DNA of 64,000 nt from Actinoplanes sp. KI2. Lineage in GTDB: Bacteria; Actinomycetota; Actinomycetes; Mycobacteriales; Micromonosporaceae. Positions 62,405 through 64,000 of this stretch are shown here, in pieces; within the stretch, counting starts at the first letter, position 1; every line of letters starts with the position of its first letter. The position numbers and the translations under genes are program-made. The notes beneath the pieces were generated by a model, which worked only from the letters and a program-made list of their open reading frames with translations, was not told the DNA's origin and searched no databases. The stretch lies in contig NZ_JAOSZE010000005.1 in the NCBI RefSeq assembly GCF_025630775.1, positions 62,001 through 126,000 of the forward strand, given 5' to 3'.

Positions 62405-63406
62405 TCAGGCTTTCGCGTGGTTCAGTTCTCTTTTGCGGTCGCGGCTCGACTTCGCCAGGCTGGCCAGCGTCGCGAAGGCCAGCGTGCCGATGATGATCAG
62501 CAGGCTCAGCCAGATCGAGATCTCCGGCGCCCAGTCCACCCCCGCTCCGCCGTTGATGAACGGCAGGGTGTTGGTGTGCAGCGCCTCGGAGAAGAGCTTG
62601 ACGCCGATGAAGGCCAGCACCGCGGCGAGGCCGTAGTTCAGGTAGACCAGGCGCTCGAGCAGGCCGCCGAGCAGGAAGTAGAGCTGACGCAGACCCATCA
62701 GGGCGAAGACGTTCGCGGTGAAGACCAGATACGGCTCTTTGGTGATGCCGAAGATGGCCGGGATCGAGTCGAGGGCGAACAGCAGATCGGTGGTCCCGAT
62801 CGCGATCATCACGATCAGCATCGGGGTGAACAGGCGCTTGCCCGCCGAGGTCACCGTGGTCAGCCGCCCGCTGCCGAACGAGGAGGAGACCGGCAGGGCC
62901 CGCTTCGCCCACCGGATCAGCACGTTCTCCTTGAAGTCCGACGCGTCGGCCTCACCCTCCTTCAGCAGCGTCACCGCGGTATACACCAGGAACGCGCCGA
63001 AGATGTAGAAGACCCAGGAGAACTGCGTGATCATCGCCGCGCCGGCCGCGATGAACAGGCCGCGCATCACCAGCGCCAGCACGATGCCGATGAGCAGCAC
63101 CTTCTGCTGGAACTGCCGGGGCACCGCGAACCGGGCCATGATGATGACGAAGACGAAAAGATTGTCGACGCTCAATGAGTATTCGGTGAGCCAGCCGGTG
63201 TAGAACTCGCCCGCGTAACTACCGCCCGCAACGATCCAGACGCCGACCCCGAAGAGAACCGCCAAGCCGACGTAGAACGCGACCCAGGCGCCCGACTCCT
63301 TCATCGAGGGTTCGTGCGGTCGCCGGCCGATGATCAGCAGATCGACGGCCAGGACGGCGACGAGGGCGACAAGGGTGGCGATCCACACCCAGGCGGACAC
63401 AATCAA
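62405..63406 (-). CDS. TerC family membrane protein
   Basis: A 333-residue protein with about nine helices. Conserved acidic residues are in SLSVDNLFVFVIIMARF and TTDLLFALDSIPAIFGITKEP. The family exports metals, manganese in tested cases. TTG at 63406 has GGAGG six bases upstream; GTG at 63400 is an alternative. A yybP-ykoY-type element precedes it. Confidence 0.88.
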   Translation of the reverse strand: MIVSAWVWIATLVALVAVLAVDLLIIGRRPHEPSMKESGAWVAFYVGLAVLFGVGVWIVAGGSYAGEFYTGWLTEYSLSVDNLFVFVIIMARFAVPRQFQQKVLLIGIVLALVMRGLFIAAGAAMITQFSWVFYIFGAFLVYTAVTLLKEGEADASDFKENVLIRWAKRALPVSSSFGSGRLTTVTSAGKRLFTPMLIVMIAIGTTDLLFALDSIPAIFGITKEPYLVFTANVFALMGLRQLYFLLGGLLERLVYLNYGLAAVLAFIGVKLFSEALHTNTLPFINGGAGVDWAPEISIWLSLLIIIGTLAFATLASLAKSSRDRKRELNHAKA

Positions 63407-63480
63407 CGAGGACCTCCGGCAGACACGGGTCATCGCCGTGAACGCCCGAGGTCGAGCGAGCACAGCGACGTGCGGCTGTC

Positions 63481-63579
63481 GGAGGTCTCTTCCGCCGCCT
63501 GAGCGACCACCGGCCCCGGGTAGCCCCACCAGGGACATTCCGTGCTGACGAGACCGGTGCGAGGGAATACTCCCCTCCT
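63481..63579 (-). ncRNA. yybP-ykoY-type manganese riboswitch
   Basis: On the minus strand the leader has AGGAGGGGAGTATTCCCTCG, then GGTCTCGTCAGCACGG, ACCCGGGGCC and finally GAAGAGACCTCC, which closes with the first GGAGG. These match the yybP-ykoY consensus. It ends about 75 bases before the terC start, enough for an expression platform. Confidence 0.7.
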
Positions 63580-63599
63580 ACGGCAGCCATTGTGTCTCA

Positions 63600-64000
63600 T
63601 CCCGAGACCAATGGCACGGCACCACGAAAAGGCATGTCCCGGCCGACGACCGAAACCACCCATCCAGTTAGGTTCCGCTAACCAGTCTAGCGCGCCGCCG
63701 ACGGACCTCGTTCATCCCCAGCTGACGACCAGGTCACCCCCGCTGTGACCAGCGCCGCCCCGCTCAAGCTTCCTAGGAGGCTAGCTCACTCGCCCCGACC
63801 ACCCGCACCCCGCACCCGACGGCCACCCGCACCGCATGAACCGCAGTCGCCCGCACCGAAACACGCAACCAGCGACAGCCACCCACCCCGCCGGACCGCA
63901 CCGGGCCCCCGCCCGGCCGCACCGCACCGTGCCGATCCTGGCCGCACCGCACCGCCGGGCCGCACCGCGCCGCCGGGCCGCACCGCACCGGGCCGGACCG
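63600..64000. other. gene-free window end with CCGCACCG-type repeats
   Basis: No gene is visible. The 63600-63780 part must hold the riboswitch promoter; it has a short stem GTTAG/CTAAC near 63670-63685. From about 63830 to the end there are imperfect short repeats CCGCACCG and CGGGCCGCACCG. The gene at the window's edge, if any, is outside. Confidence 0.5.

Noticed and set aside
63773..63988. Small Arg/Gly/Ala open frames on the minus strand
   Set aside because: Composition artefact of CCGCACCG repeats at the window edge.

Overview
The window is high-GC DNA from an actinomycete. RbpA, WhiA, OpcA, a SufR-led suf operon, three proteins of the mycothiol-dependent isomerase/DinB type and many GTG starts all point there. 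A chemoreceptor of the methyl-accepting type and general gene content suggest a motile member of Micromonosporaceae such as Actinoplanes; this is an inference from content, not a database match.

Layout. 1-4.4 kb: end of a mismatch glycosylase gene (mug), a TIGR03086-type protein, a MerR regulator coupled to a carboxymuconolactone decarboxylase-like protein, and an ABC exporter. 4.4-10.5 kb: enoyl-CoA hydratase coupled to a small HTH protein, an ABC-F ATPase, a zinc metallopeptidase, a VLRF1-type peptidyl-tRNA hydrolase, a DNA alkylation repair protein and a LysE exporter. 10.7-14.1 kb: one very large NACHT/STAND ATPase, the best candidate for an immune-type system. 14.2-16.1 kb: a histidine phosphatase, a repeat block and a mycothiol-dependent isomerase. 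16.2-22.7 kb: a tightly overlapping Fe-S assembly operon in the order sufR-sufB-sufD-Rieske-sufC-sufS-sufU-sufT. 22.8-27.7 kb: heme A synthase, a 1.6 kb gene-free stretch with two minisatellites, an ATP-grasp pair and heme O synthase. 27.9-34.6 kb: the pentose phosphate cluster tkt-tal-zwf-opcA-pgl. 34.6-43.9 kb, opposite strand: uvrC-rapZ-yvcK-whiA-gap-pgk-tpiA-secG-rbpA. 44-50.8 kb: a Rieske lipoprotein, uvrA, a large membrane protein and rsgA. 51-53.6 kb: an isomerase/MBL hydrolase pair whose 3' end is duplicated beyond a PIN/Phd toxin-antitoxin module. 54-57.1 kb: a chemoreceptor divergent from an orphan amino-acid-type binding protein. 57.1-64 kb: ferredoxin, cysteine hydrolase, a ClpP-like protein without catalytic residues, a divergent uL11 paralogue, a lytic transglycosylase lipoprotein, typA/bipA, and a TerC protein behind a yybP-ykoY-type manganese riboswitch.

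Most of the window is conserved housekeeping sequence. Points of interest are the NACHT ATPase, the variant uL11, the ClpP pseudoenzyme, the toxin-antitoxin module inside a partial gene duplication, repeated leaderless promoters (TAnnnT a fixed 6-7 nt before GTG/ATG), and several unrelated GC-rich minisatellites whose units are often multiples of three. No tRNA, rRNA, intact insertion sequence, prophage or CRISPR array was seen.
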